Assembly: GCA_013397455.1 (NCBI GenBank)
Contig: VYZB01000146.1
Coordinates: forward strand, 734,411-798,410
DNA: 64,000 nucleotides
Origin: Crotophaga sulcirostris
Taxonomy: Eukaryota; Chordata; Aves; Cuculiformes; Crotophagidae
Reading direction: 5' to 3'
The notes beneath the pieces are model-generated. The model was not told the origin of the DNA and did no database searches. It worked only from the letters and a program-made list of their open reading frames with translations. Positions within the stretch are counted from its first letter, which is position 1; each line of letters begins with the position of its first letter. A program made the position numbers and the translations under genes. Below, in pieces: positions 38,921 to 53,719 of this stretch.

Positions 38921-39145
38921 CAAGTTTGACGAGAGACCAGATAATCCTTAAAAGGCGCTATACAAGCAGTGAACCACCTCCTAATCATGAAACCAGAGCA
39001 AGCCAGACAGAAGGAGCAGCCTCTGATATAACGATAAAGTGCATCAGTGTTTCCATCTGCTGTCAGACTTCTTTGGTGAAGTTGTCCAGTGATTTTTAAA
39101 GCTATTTTATTTATTCAAGCACTTATGTCATTAACTCTCCTCTAA

Positions 39146-39169
39146 AAGAAAGAAAGAAAAAAAAAAAAA
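39146..39169 (+). repeat. GAAA / A-run simple repeat
   Basis: Three AGAA-type units run into 13 A. Confidence 0.9.
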
Positions 39170-42100
39170 GAGGTCACCTAAACATACTAAGTCAATAGAA
39201 ACACTTTGACCCAGCAGGACTTGACTGTTAAGATCTTGGGAAGTGCATTTTTCCTTCTTGCAGAAGGGAGAACATGCTCGTGCCTTCTCTGCCTAGCAGA
39301 TCAGGTCAGGGGAAGCAGGGCCCTGGCCTTGAGACAATTCCTGTCAGCCCTGTCATTTGCCAGAGGAGGAGCCACCAGTGGCTGCTTACCCCTCCTGAGA
39401 TCTCAAAAAGCTCTAGGAAGGCAGCAAGGAGGCTGTAAGGGAGAAAGGAATTTGTCAGAGTTTATGAGGGCCTAACATGGTGAGACTACCTGTAAGACCT
39501 ATTTCAGAGTCACTGTACCAAACTTCCAGATGAGCTAAACACCATCCCCACCCCTCCTTCTCACACACACAGACACTGATAAAAAGCCAGATTTTAAAGA
39601 TATTTTTAAAAATTGAAGTGTCATATTATGGATGTTGGTGTTCATAGTTGTTTTTTGAAGACTTGGCAACTTTTGTACTTATCATGACATCAAGCTGCGG
39701 AAGAATCCTGTCTACTTTAAAAATGTCTTCCAATAACAATTTCCTGAGACAAGTCTCTAATAGCCCAGAATATTTCTCTGATTGCAAACTGAGGGAATTA
39801 CTTCTCCTTTATTCTTAAATTTGTCAGCTACAAGTTAGGGTCTCTGAACTGTGACATGGGATATTTTCCAAATTCAAGAGTTTAAAAACTGAACAAGCTC
39901 ACGTATTCAAATACTAAAGAAGAGAAACAATGAAGAATAAAAAAAAACCCAAAAGGAACTGCTTGGAACTACGGAGAAGGAAATAAGTCATTGGTGGAGC
40001 AGCTCTTGACATTATTTGTCATCTCATTCATGTTACAAGGTAGGACACAGTGCAAAAGTGATTAAACAACAACCTATGACACTCAATAACAGAGTCAGGG
40101 AAGAAGTTCTGTCCCATGCAAGCACTATTGATTGTCCATTTCCACATTGCCTCCTGTCTGTCTTCTAACTCAGGAGTTTGAGCTTTGCATCTTTACTGTG
40201 CCAAGAATCTCTTAGAATACATCATGCCTTCTAAAAAAGGGATTTTTTTCTAAAATGTTCTCAAACTTAAGAGCAGTCCTCACATTTTCCTTTTTTTTTT
40301 AAACCACATCCAGAATGTTTATTGACTTCAAAACATCATAGTCACATCCAAATAAGTACATCAGAGGAAGTCTGAGGTCTGAAGTCTGAAACGCTGAACG
40401 CTTTGGGCTTACCTACAGCAGCTCCTAAATGGACAAGCACTTATCTGTGCAGATTCAATGAAATCAGTACAGCATGGAGCGTGCAAGAGATACCATGAAA
40501 CTTACAGTTTGCTGCTTACCTGTAAGGCTAAGTGGAACTTTAAAAAGGAATATTTAGGAGCAAATGGAATAAACTGAGTAATGAAATTAACTGGGGTGTC
40601 TGAAAAGGTTTCGCATAAATGACACAAAGAGTGCTGCACTAAAATTTACACAGAAAGACTGAAATGCAGTCTGTGACAGTTGGTTAAAAATTACAGCACT
40701 ATAATTCAGTAATATTTCATTCTTTGGTATTTTTTTTCCTTGAACTGCTGTTAGAATCATTTTTCCTGACACGACCTTTGTTTTCAAACTTGAATAATCT
40801 CACTTTTGCTCTAAAATATCTTTGTGAGCTTCTGTTCCGATGCATCAAAAGAGCAAGACATGAGTATAGAATGTAGTTTGCCCAAACCATACTCACCACT
40901 CAAGACAGAAACAGGCGTACTCACATGCTAAGCTTCTGAGACTGTATTTCCTTCTTACGCTGGTTTTAATGTGGTAAAATTCTCCATATACTTAAACTTT
41001 GTTGCTTCCATCTTCCCTGTCTACGAGCTCAGAAATAGCTAAAGACTGCAGCGAATAACAAAACAACTTGCCAGAGGAGCAAAGAAGTAGAACTACACCT
41101 TCGTACGCATTATTAAAATGTAAAAAGACTAAGAAGCAGTCCATAGATGTTAGGTTAGAACTCTGTTACCAATACTCTGCTAGATATAATTCTGAAAGTG
41201 TAAATTTATGCAGTACAAAAATGTCCCAGTTTAAAAACACAAAAAAATCAAAGCAATGAAACAGAACAAAACTCACCTCTACCCTCTTTTGCTCCATGAG
41301 AAATCTTAGTGGCAGCCCCTAAACAAGAACTGTTCTTGAATGCAGTTCATTCCCAGTAAAGGAGAAACAGAGGAAGTGGGAAAAGTTACATACAATGGAT
41401 ATTTTTCCCCGCTTCAGACACAAACAACTAACCAATAAGTCTGTAGTAACCAATGCCGGACACTTGACTGGAAATTTACCAGTTATTCCTACTCCTAGAT
41501 CTATTGCTAGACTTGGGCTTTCAAGTAATAGGTATGGGCTTGCAATCTCCAAAGGGTAAATTCAATTTAGTTTGACATATATTTTGTTCAGGTTAAGAAC
41601 TACTGTAACTTTTTAAGTAAACCAGCATATTACAAGTGGCTTGTAATTTGGGAAGAAAAGACATTTGCTTGTAGAACTAACAAAAAGGCTACCAAAATTA
41701 TCTCTCTGGTTTTCACTTTCCAAAATGATTTAGCAAATGCCTCCTTATCATACACAGGCAGTGTGTTTATAGGCAACTGAGAATGAGTTGTTAAGCTCTT
41801 AGACTAAATCAGAAGTGATGAATGATAGGAAAGATTTTGGAAAGGGGTAAATTTGTCTTTTCGACAGCCAAGTTAAGGTAGGGGTCATTGAAGTCTCTCT
41901 CAATCCTACAAATTAGCCTTGCATTCTGAGACACAAAATTACAAGATTAAAGCCATTATAATAACAACTCAGTAGAATCATTTGCTGAGGTTTCAGTACG
42001 TATTTTTTCTACCATGCAGACAGAGTGTGTCTACAGGCACTTTCTGCCAAGAATGATTTTCACCAATTCTCATGGTAGGATTCCCTCCCCCTAGGCTTAC

Positions 42101-43299
42101 TGTCCCAACTAGCGGACTTCCTAGTCAGCCCAATCTGTTTCCTATAAAACACTACTCCCAGTAATCAGTTTGGAGTCCCAATCAAATTGCCCGCATGAGT
42201 GTCGAGTGAAACACTAAGAATCAAACAAAAGCTCAGAATGGAACATGCAAAACAAGGATTCAGAACTTGGAAGCAGAAGTCACAGCAACCTGGAAAAGCA
42301 TGAGCCAGGGGACAACATGGATCCCTGAAACAACCAGTCACTTGTGGACCATCCTGTGTGGGACAAGAAACAACCAGTAAATTGCTGCCTCTCTTCATAG
42401 GGGTACTGGGAGTATCTCACACTGCTGGGTTTAACTCATCTTCTATCTGCACTTCTCACAAGACAGATACATGGGCAAGAACACGTGCAAAAATCACTGA
42501 AGAGCAGATGACTTGCTAATGTGTCAAAGACTTTGGCCTCAACTGGGATCAATAATATTAAGATACGGAACGGAAAGAACTGAAGGCTTTCTACAAGAAA
42601 AAACAAGGAATCTTATTCATAGATTTGAGGTTTCATTATGGGATAGTTTTCTTCAGCACAAAATGTTCAAATTATCTATTGTGTGGATCAGAAGCTAAAT
42701 CAATTAAATCATAATGTAGAAGAAATCTTATTTCTAAGTAGAAAATAACTTACTAGCTTGAAGGTTTCTGTTTCCTCTCCTCAAATGAGTTTTACTATAG
42801 TAAGAGATGGCACTTTGAGTTTAAAGCAGATATTCAGAAGAGCTTTCTGAATTATAAGAAATAAGATGCTGCTTCCTGTACATGATCTCTGGAGGACCTA
42901 CACCTCCTCCTCTCATCATGCTGGTGCTGGCATCTCCTTGCTGGTTACCTCCAATGAAAAGAGGACATGCGAGAAGGGTGGGTTTCAAACCCAAAATCTA
43001 ATACACATTCTCCATTAAAACTGCCAGCATACAGACACCCAAGATCCTCCAATTTTTTAGAGAATGATATGCCTAAATATCTTTCTGAATAAATTATAAA
43101 AACCTTGAGCAGACGTAGCATTTCAAGTAGAGGAAACCCTTCCTTGCATATGCTAAATTCATTAGACATGAGTTTTTCCCTTGAAAGACAACATCCTCCA
43201 TCAGAATTCCTCTCTTGCTATGAGGAATAAGATGCCTCTTCTTTTGAAGAGGTAAAAGTAAGTGCTATAAATTAATAGCATCTTCAAAGAAACATCCAG

Positions 43300-43368
43300 T
43301 AGATAATACATAGGTTGGACTCTATCTCAGACGTCCTTTCCAACCTTGTAATACTGTGATACATCCTT
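43300..43368 (+). mobile_element. CR1 LINE fragment, 3' end
   Basis: The block TAGGTTGGACTCTATCTC, then CCTTTCCAACCTTGTAATAC and TGTGAT, is the plus-strand form of the avian CR1 3' terminus. It stands in the opposite orientation to KIF26B. Sequence to the left could not be matched to CR1, so the copy is short. Confidence 0.85.
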
Positions 43369-46300
43369 TTACACTTTGTGAACATAACTTCTCAGATTTC
43401 CTTTGAATGTTTAAATCATGTTTTCCATGCCACTTGCTATCTCTTCTGCTCCAGCTCCTTACGTACAATAATTTGTACAGCATCATAACAGCATGTTTAT
43501 GTACAGCATATCTTACTTGTATTACACGTATCTCAAGAATACTCTGAACTCTTGAATCTTATGTAAAGAAACAGAATATAGTTTCAAATAACTTACTTCG
43601 AAACAACATTTCATTATCCTGTTTCTCACATCCCAGAAGTTACATTGAGAAGAGTCAGTACTGAAAAGCACAAAACTCTACCTAATTATCAAACAAATCC
43701 AACAGAAAGCTCCATGCAAGTGGGCATTTATTTTTTCAGAAAATAAAATACCTTCAGTGTGCTCTCTGATTTTTAAAAAACATACATAAAACTCACAGGT
43801 ACCACTTAGATGAAACATCAGACTTCCAACATATTTGCCTTTACATCTTTCTTGCGATTTCTTCTTTGAAAGGTTGCAAGCAGCACCTCTTCAAAACAAA
43901 TATGAATATCTTATGGATTGTCGTGAATCACATTTTTAATTGGCTATTCTTTTCAATGCAAGACATTGCCACCACCTCATATATATCTCTGAACAACTGT
44001 GAGTACACTTAAAACCCCACAAGCTCAAGTATTTTTTAGCTGCCCTGTAAATTGGCCCTCAGATCTTTACACTTCCCTTCAGGAAGCCAAATTTATCTTC
44101 AGGATTTGTTCCAAGCATAGAGTGTGTGTGTAAGGTAATAAATCCATCAGTGGCATTTCCCACCAAATTACAACCTGGTAGTTACAGTTGACTAAGAGCA
44201 TTCCTCTTCTCTCCTTTCTAAAAACCTATATATGTATCAGTGAAAGAAAATCCATTAAAAAAACGTCCCTTTATCCTTCCATTATGACCTTTCCCTATAT
44301 CTGCTAATGAAAGCCAAACCATCTTATTTACTTCAGAAAAAAGAGATCTAGATGTATGATAAATGTTGCAGAGTGGTTTACTTTTTCAAATGCCAGCAGG
44401 TAAGTCTTTGGGATACTGATGTTCCCCAGCGAGTGTTCCTATACCTAGTAACAGATGAGAGCTTAAAGACAGAGACTGGTTTGGTTCTGGTTTTTTTTTT
44501 AAAAAACAAAATCATCAAACCAAAATGGTATTTCTGCTGAGCAGTCAATACCAATGTTCCTAACCCAGGAGGGACTAAATCTTGTCCTGTATAATCAATG
44601 ACCAACTGATCATTAGGATATATATTTAGCACCAACAGGTTCCAATACCAAAGTAAATCTTGCTGACTAAAAAAAAAAAAACTATAACAGACTTCTGTAA
44701 GACATGTAGATTTTTCAAAGGCAGAAGGCGTACCAAGTTTGCTTCAGAAAAAGGGTCAGAACCTGCTGAAGCTTGCTTTTATTTTTTTTCTCTCTTGTTG
44801 TTTGGCAGAGGTTTTTTTTTCCTCTTTGTATAACTTTAAGAAAGGAAAAGATGGGGAGGTAAAAACAGACCTGTGAATTGATGCTATGGTCGTTCTGGGG
44901 TTTGACTGATGGAGAGCATGAAAAAGGAACCAATGCCGGAATGATTTAGGAAGAAGAAAGCCCAGGTAAATCCAATGATTTACTCTACAATGGAGTTCCT
45001 GTATGCAGTATAACCCGTTACGTCCTATTTCCATTCCTGATTAACAAGAAAACAAAAATCAGTGCACAAAGCTTTACCTTGGGGACCACTGCAGTTTTCA
45101 CACATTACCCCAGGTTCTAGTCCCACTTTTGATGCTGACTCTGCATGGCATTATCCATGGCTGTGCCACAGGTCCTTCGTAACTTTGACAGCTTCCATTT
45201 TACTGGCAGGCTCAACGTGAGCTTCAGCAAAGGGGGGCTGCACCACACACCTGCCTTGCATACATACCTCAAATCAAGGCAGGTAACAAATATGGCAATA
45301 CCTTCTGCCAGCAGCCTCAGACACCAGGGTTCCCCTCACACAGGAAAACACTTCTCGCTGGTTTGCTGGACCCAAGCATATGCCATTATCATTTACTCTG
45401 TGGCAGGAGGAAGACTACAGGAAAAGTAGCAGCATAACACAGCATAACGTTCTAGTCAATATAGACCATGCAAGGCCTACTATTGCCCTCTATTCAAGTC
45501 CATGACCATGCAAACAGGGAATGAATTGCAAGCAATTTCTCATTTATTTCTACTTCTTAAAACATTGTCAGGAAATTTCCCTAGCAAAGATTGTCAGAGA
45601 AATTAAAATAAATCATTGAGTAGGTAGTAAAATATCTTGGATCAGGAATAAGCAAGAAGGCAAAAGGCGACAAAAAAAGAAGCCAGTTCTTCAGCACAGC
45701 AAAAGATCAGCAATAAGTTTTGAAGTACTTTGGTTTATTTTAAAGTACGTTTTCCTGCAAGTGAATCCTTATAATCACATTTGCCAAACACTGCCTTTTG
45801 CTACCCTGAAAACTCCATTGCAGAACCTGCAGGCCCTGCAGTTTCGTAGCCCCACGTGAAACAGGTGAAGGCTGGAAAGATGCCCACTGCTAATGAGGCA
45901 GACCTGAAATGAGTAAAATGAATGTTAATCTCTATTCACTAACCTGTTCATTCCTTAGCCATTTTAAACAGAAGAGCTTTGATCCAGCTCCAACACAAAT
46001 ACTGTTGTTTACATACAGTGTTCAATATGTTCAGCCTTGATCTGGAATTATATCAGAGAGTGGCTGCATATTTCACAACTCTTGCTATTAACACCCAAGA
46101 ATCTTCTGGCTCAGAAATGCTGGACTGAGTTTCTTGCAGTTAAACATTCATTTACCTGTAAGAAAAACGTACTTCAGCAGCTGCTGCCATGCCCACTGAA
46201 AAGACTTTAATAATAACCTCTCCAGAAGCTAGAGAGTGCAAAGACATGACTGGCACCATTGACTTGTAGAAGGTAGTTCAGTTAATACAGATAAAAGGAG

Positions 46301-49300
46301 GAGGAGTGGCCTTGGTGCCTACTGTTTGGAAAGCTGTATTGAAACAGCTTTTTTTTTAATTCTATGAAACATTCAATTCATTCTGATGGAAACACAGATT
46401 CTGAAGGTAAAAGTAGATACTTCTTAAAAAAACACAGCTGGAAGGAGGTAAATATTTTACAGTATGGTTGGTGCTTTGGAGTGGCAGCCTTGAACATACC
46501 TTCATATCGTACAGGAACAAGTGGAAGGCTTGATACCTGTCTATAATCAGCAGCTGTTAGCATTTAGTAGGAACATAACAGTTGCTACATGGGGAAAGAA
46601 AAATCAAGGACTGCAAGAGAAAGCAACTTCCCTCATATATTTCATCTAGATTAAAACAGATTTCACATAATATTCAGTGAAGTGGGAGTACTGTTTTCCA
46701 AAGATTTGGGTCAAATGCAATTCTTACCTGCAGCAGGTGACACACACTCTGCTGCAGCCATGGTCCCAGAAACAAAGGTGTCCCTCTGGGCAAGGACTTG
46801 CACTTTTTCAGAACCAGCAGGCCAGGTCCCACAGCAAAACAGATCTTGTCATCCTGAAGTCAGGAGCTGTCAGCTTTTCTTTCCTCACTCACAACACACA
46901 TAAGTCCTGGTAGCTGCACAGCTGTAAAACCAGCTTGCACTGGAGCAACTCCTCTGCAGAATTAAGTGTCTCCCCTTCCCAGAAACTCAGTCCCTTCCCC
47001 CTCTCCAGTCCTTAAACATCAGTCTTAGAGCTAAAGAATTGCTTTGTGCCCACGAATAACTGAAGGAGTCTAGGAAAGTAGTTTGAAACTCCCAATCTGA
47101 GCACAGGAGATGTATGGTGAGTTAATTGCTATTCTTTCCTTTGTACAGTTTGCTTATAGCAGGAAGGAGCCCACAAGAGGTAACGCAACAAAACAAACAA
47201 ACCAGCAAAATTCCAATTATTATTTTCCACCTCTTTAAGCACATCTAGCACTGTACCTTTTAAGTTCTTAGTTAGAGAACTCTTCCTGTTACCCTGTGTC
47301 CCCAAACTTATATATCAACCATCTTTAGGGACACATGATTAAATAGCACCTCATCTACTCACTTCAACACTAAAATACTTCATAAAGCCTACTACATCTC
47401 TCCTGTATCCCAAATATGCAACTTGCCACCACCTATCCTGGCAGCCATAGACATCTATCAAGAAAGGAAGATGTTTCAGGTCAGACTACTTTAGAAGACA
47501 TTGTCTTTTATTTACATTCATTTAACATGACTGTACAATTGAAATTTTAGATAAAGTACCTTTGGCTAAGATGTAATACCTTCAGTTAGTATGTCCTATT
47601 ACCACCCCAGATTATACATTCCCAAGTTTGCCTTTGATAAAACAGCTTATAAACTCGATAAAAGTTTGTACTTGAAAGTATAAATTAATAGATAGATAGA
47701 TAGATGGCACAAGTTCCTATTATTTAAAGGCCACTTGAAAAAAACTATTTTTAGAAGCTTGTTCAAACAAAAAGCTATGCGTACTGGCTGGCATTCAGGC
47801 ATGATAAGGAGACACTGATGCCCTTTTTCTCCATGTCTGTGTCAGTGAACCACTTAAGCTTTTAAGAAAAGCTGCTGAATTTGTGGGTTTAAGCTTTTCA
47901 GTTATTTCAGAAGAGGATGGGGTCAACAAGAATTTAAGCAACATTATATATATTATTTTTTAAAAGCCATGCTGACCTCTTATGCTTCTCCAACCAAATA
48001 CAGTATGTCTGTTAGATTAACTAAGAGGTATGCTGCTTGTTAAGCACATGGTGTTTTTAACACAACATGCTTGCATTCTGTTATAAACACTTAATAGCAA
48101 GCACGCATCACAAGACACGGTGGAAGAGCTCCCCTACTGGGCCGATTGCTCACCATTCAAAAGCTTACAAACCACTTGAATTAACTGATAAATAAATCTG
48201 TATACCTACCCCTTTTCTCCTCCCTCAGCACTGTAAGCCCCAGTAGCTGGCAGTAATCCAAGCCAGAGCTTGAATTACTGCAAAACCCAAGAATCTCTTC
48301 AGTTCATATCCACCCAGTCTCTCCCCTCCCTTACCTCACCCCAACTTATATCTGGACTTCTTACTAGGAATGTGAACTGGTTTTAATAAATGGGTAACTT
48401 TCTGCTTCTCCAGTCAGGAAGGGAGAAGAGGGGGGAGTATCTAGAACTGAAAATCAGTAGTACAAAGTGTATTTGGAAAGCCACAGTAGAGGAAAAACAC
48501 TGTCCCCCCTCTCTTTGTACTTCCTCAACTTCTAGGTCCTCTTTGAATTTCAGTTAAAACACAAAGGGATCAGCATGGTGGGATGCAAGAAGATGGAGAA
48601 CCTTTTTGCAAAGTAGATGCCATTTAACAGATCAAAATCATACTACAAATGGAAGCTATGTAATGTCTCTCCCTTGCACTGCATCAGGGTCTCTGCAGTT
48701 CCAACTGCTTTTCTTATAATTAGTCATGGTGCACAAAATAAAGTACCTGTTTAAGTACTTCCAGGATTGGAGGCTAAAATTTCTAATGATTTTGTCATTA
48801 TCTGATGTATACTCAGATCATTCTCTAGCCTTCCTTATGGTTTTACAATAACTGTTGGTAGTTTTACCTAAGGCATCAATTTCTACCTGGTAGAAACTGA
48901 GGCCAAGTGACAGTACAACTTCTAGAGGAATCCAAGAGAAAGAAAATCTGCCAGGCTGTCATTGAGGTTTCCAGGTGCCTCTGCTGGAAAATTGCATTAC
49001 ATAAAAAAAGACAGAAAAAGCATTGAGGAGCAGCTCCAGCCTTAGCCCCAACTCTCCAGAGGCAGGAGTTACCTGCAGTTATCAGCAATGACTTGGAGAA
49101 TTACATGACAGCGAGAAAAACAAAATATGGGATTTGAAGACCAAAAGATATCACTTTCTAAGCAGATCTCTTAGATAGATTCCTCAATAAGCATGTACCT
49201 TGAGTATAGCTTGTTATTAAAATATCACCATACTCCTCATTTCTTTGAAATCCTTCTCACACCCTACTCGCCAGCATACCTGTGTTTTGAATACTCAGGT

Positions 49301-52300
49301 GGACATTCCTTTGCTTCCTGTGTGTTCTATACACATTCAGCCACTGAAAATAAGTTACAATATAGCATTAGATTGGATGCAAGAGATGCTATGCCAGAAA
49401 CATGGCCCAGCTAGAACTTCTGCTGTAATCAACTGACTCTTCGTGAGGAAGATGCAAACCCCATAAAACAGTCTGATGTGCAGCATACCAGAAGTCACTT
49501 TTCCCCTTCTCTAGTGACCAACCTGTCCTAAAAAATGAGAAATGACATCTCATGAAAGATGAGAAACAGGAAATTACATGAATTGAGACCACTTCCATAC
49601 GGACTACTGCAGTCACAGTACCAGTTTCTTTTATAAGAAAAATTAACATAAAAACTAAAACAGTGAAGGAGGTGTGTCTTCACAGATTGTTTCAGTATCG
49701 TATCTTTATAGCATGTGCCCTAAGTCATCCACTGCAGGCTCATTGCAGTTTCCCTCTCATTTTTGTATTCTTCATGGTTCAATGTTTGGGAGAGACTGGC
49801 CCATGAGGTAAGTGTTGGTGCTGGGATACATTCAGAAGAGCACTGGGGACACAGGGCAAGGCACGAACTAGGAATGCAGATACAAATCAACAGTTGGATA
49901 CAGTTCTAAGCTTTTCTTTACTTTTTCCCATAAAAACACAAATACTGCAAGACCCCCTGTGCCTGGAAGGCCCCCTCACGAAATCATCAGCGTACAAATA
50001 ATACATTGCTGAAATATTAGCTGTATCCAAACTGCAATTGAAGCAAGTTTGGTATGTCCTGAGACCGATATAGGCAAGGTTTAACTCCCTTACAGATTAA
50101 TTCCCTCTTACTGCCTGTATTCCCCAGACATTCAGATTCAAAACACTGGTCAGTTTCCATTTTTTGCAATCAGCAGTAATTTAGAGATTTATATGACATA
50201 GTTAATAAAGCTGCAACAGGAACAGATACAACTCTTGCTTGTGAATCCTGATTTAGAACATGAAGAATAATTCTAGTAGCATAAGAATCATTGTTTTATC
50301 AAAAGCCAGGCCACATTTTATCTCTCTATCTATAGCACAGACCAAATCCTACTGATGTCCTTAACTGATTTGGATTTAGCCAGATATCACAAGCATGGTG
50401 GCAAGCAGCCAGAAGGGATCATCAGCAGATGGCAGAATTGACTACAACCTATTTTGTAGTTAGACCACACGGCTGGGTCTGCATCTACTAGGGAAATACG
50501 ACTTCTGAAAGGGGGGAGGCAGGAAGGAATTGGATTCAGAAGGCTCTGTAGATTATTGCTGTTCCCTCCACTGCAAAGAAACAAATGAGAAATACATATT
50601 ACATGTGGGCTACAGAGAAATGTCTTGGATGGGAAACTAAGCTGTATTCATTAACGAGCGTGTTCCTGATTTCTGCACAATCGCTGTGGATGTATTCCTG
50701 GTCAGCCAAATGATTCAAGCTTTATCTCTATTTGCTCAGGTGTCTTGGGAGGATTACATAGCAAGATACCCAGCACACACAGGTCCAAATTAACAGGTCC
50801 CAATGTATAGCACACAGCATGGCTAGGGACATCAACTTTGGTCCAAGTTTAATAAAGACCTTACAACAATATTTGAGATGGCTGTCTTAGCTGTCTGCAA
50901 ACAAGGACTTCTAAATTTCATCCCTCCCCAGATAACCTCTCTTGCTAGACTAGAACCAAGGACTACAAACTATCATCATCAAATGTATTAGGGTTTAGAG
51001 AAACCAGTTTAAGTCACAGACACTCTTGCTAGGTACTGTTGAAGTGTTCAGCTAAAGACTACTCTTTCCTTGGGCAGCTTGCAATCCCTATCAAACAAGA
51101 CAGGTAATACTTAATTCCATCCTTTTTTCAGTTTTTCACAGATGGATGAAATGAGACTGAGCATCGCTGTGGCTTTCTCAGTTTCACAGCCTGTCAGAGA
51201 AGGTTTTAGTGCTGAATCTGTTACACAGCTCAGTCACAAAGCCATATCCAAATCAAATTTGAAGAGTCCAGAGGACAGAGCTCAGGTCAACAGATGGAAT
51301 GAAAATCCATGAGCAGTTCCAGTGTGCCAAGAACTACAACACATGTAAAAGTGAGTGTAACAGAGCAGAATTAAGGAAAAGAAAAAGGGGAAGATTGTGA
51401 GGCTCTGGGGGTGGGGAAGGGAAATCATTAGCAATGTTACTGCTGGCTTTTCTAAAACCCTTTCCCGAAAGCTTTAGACATGATTGTCTGAGTTGATGTT
51501 TTTCAGATGAGGTAACAAAATCTTGCAAAGCTAGGGATCATAAACAGTCTACCCCTAGCCAGCTAATTTATATCATTATTTGCAGTTTTAAGCTTAATCA
51601 GCACCATGTGTCCCCATGAGATGACTGAGTAGCACTGCACAAGGTTAGACCATCTGGTGCTGGGTTTTTACTTTCTTTTAATTTTAACTGTTAACACCAG
51701 TTCTTGTGTGCCCACTGCCTCCCCGAGTTTCAGTCCCTTCCTCTGCTAAACTGAGATCCCACGTGTATAAATGTAGGCTCAGTGAACATTTTCGCCTCCC
51801 AATTCTGCAATCACCCACAAACATAATTTCTCAAACACTTCCATGCCTTACGCAGAACTCCTTTCTTTGCCTTCCTCAGTTCACCCTTTCCCCTCTCACC
51901 TCTTCTGTCCTCTCAGTGAAACAACTAATCAGTCTACAAAAAGTAACATCATGTCTTCCAATGACAGCCCATGTTGACCAGATCACCCCAACCGAGAGTA
52001 CGTAAGTAGAGTTCACTATGACCACATCCATCTTCATTCCCCAATAAAAGATCCAGTGCCTGCATAAGAACACCAAGTTTTTTCCTTACTCAGTATAAGA
52101 GCTCTGATAAAGATAGGTATGCACATGCTGCTCACGTGGTCTTGCTCACTCCTGCAAGTATCCATTCTCAAAAGCTCTCATCAGTCACCATCACAACTTC
52201 TTGAGTGAAAGAGTGTTAAACAACACATTGCGTATTATATACCAGGACTTGATACTTCATCCAACTGCTCCTATCAAAATACTGTCCTTCATCTAAAACT

Positions 52301-53719
52301 AAAGATAATTCCATTAAATATAAAACACCCAATCCCAAAGAGCTGTGATAAGTCAGTTTTCCTTGCCTGCAGTACAATCTGCATTTAGCCACTTAGTACA
52401 TCTTAATAGACAAGTTACTCATTCAAAGGAAAATAAATTAAAGGCTTTGCCTTGAGGGACAGTTTTTCTTAATAGTTTGGTGTTACAATGACAGAACATA
52501 TGATCTGTCAGTATGAACATCTTTTGTTCTCTGGAACATTTTGAAAATGGGTGGTCTGCCTGTCTCACAGTAGACCATGCTCAAGAAGCATAAGGCCCCC
52601 TCATCCACAGCAATGCCCTTAAAAACACAGGAAAGTCATTCTGTTAATTGTTAAGGAGTTCAAACAGAAACCCCAAAACCAAAAAAAAAGCATGCCTGTG
52701 GAAAGCGGTTTCCTAGTTTCCAAAGTTCCTGATGTACTATACACCAAGTGACAGATTTAAAAAGAAATTAAAAATAAACTTTAGATATTATGGGAACATT
52801 ATTTAAACAGTTAAAAAGAAATCCACAAACAAGCAGCTGAAAGACTGTTGGTATTTTTTTAAAGCAGGAAATAGTTAGACAAAATAATGAACTTCAGAGC
52901 AACATTATGACTGAAGCAGTCATCTCTATTTGACATACTCCTGACAATCAGAAATGGCATCAGTTGACGCTCAGCTTCTCTGAGGTCCAAGTAGTCATGC
53001 GCCCCTGCAAGTATCTGTACCATGAACATCATAGAACAAACAATAAGCATGAAGCCAATCCTGTTGGCAAACACAGAAGGAATGTGCTGCAGACCAATTG
53101 CAACATGAAAATTGCTGCATCTTTATCTGTCCCTGCACATATGTATTTTCTAGATACAGCTGCACAAGATTTGTTACAAGGGTAGATTTAAAATAATTCC
53201 ACCAGCCTTGAAAGAAATGCCTCTCTATGGACACCACCATTAGAGATACTGGCACCTCATCCCACATGCATCTCACGCATACCCAAATGAAATAATTCCC
53301 TACCACAGCCAGTAGCAACACTGATGTTTATTGTGGTTATTTGATCCTTATTCCAAAAATACACACATATTGACAGGTAGTAGAAGAAGCAATTGTTTTC
53401 TCCTCTCTTCCTGACAAACCATACCCCTATCTACCATCCCTCAGGTTATCAGCAAAGCATAGAAATAGTTGTATCTGATCATAGTAATGGTCCATCCATC
53501 TCTTCTATACCAACTCATTTAGGGGTTTGTTTGTGCCCTGATACATGAGAGTTTCTCCCCTTCTAGATATTTAATCTGATTTTCAGTAACATGAGCCCTT
53601 CCGGGCTCAAGTTTCCCTTAGCCTCTTGTCACTCTAGTTTGACAATTATATCAAAATTAGTGATCACGTTTGTAAGCCCCTTTGCAACAAATGCCTCTAG
53701 TTGCCAGACTCCAAGCATA
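43369..53719 (-). other. KIF26B: KIF26B upstream intron, 43.4-53.7 kb
   Basis: This stretch is unremarkable A+T-rich intron. The only repeat I recognise is a GATA tetranucleotide run at 47688-47705. Short open frames of up to 108 codons occur on both strands without recognisable products. Confidence 0.72.
47688..47705 (+). repeat. GATA tetranucleotide microsatellite
   Basis: About four and a half uninterrupted ATAG/GATA units. The number is low, but this is a class that is often length-polymorphic. Confidence 0.92.

Larger units (their letters stand above)
20401..43299 (-). other. KIF26B: KIF26B upstream intron, 20.4-43.3 kb
   Basis: This is the longest stretch without a recognised transposon. 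It contains short simple repeats (a GT run at 26419-26431, a GAAA/A run at 39146-39169), A/C-rich and T/G-rich tracts (36293-36340, 38868-38920) and a locally CpG-richer patch at 28590-28960. Open frames reach 132 codons but show no domain, no codon bias I can see and no paired splice sites. Old repeats too decayed to recognise by eye may be present. Confidence 0.72.
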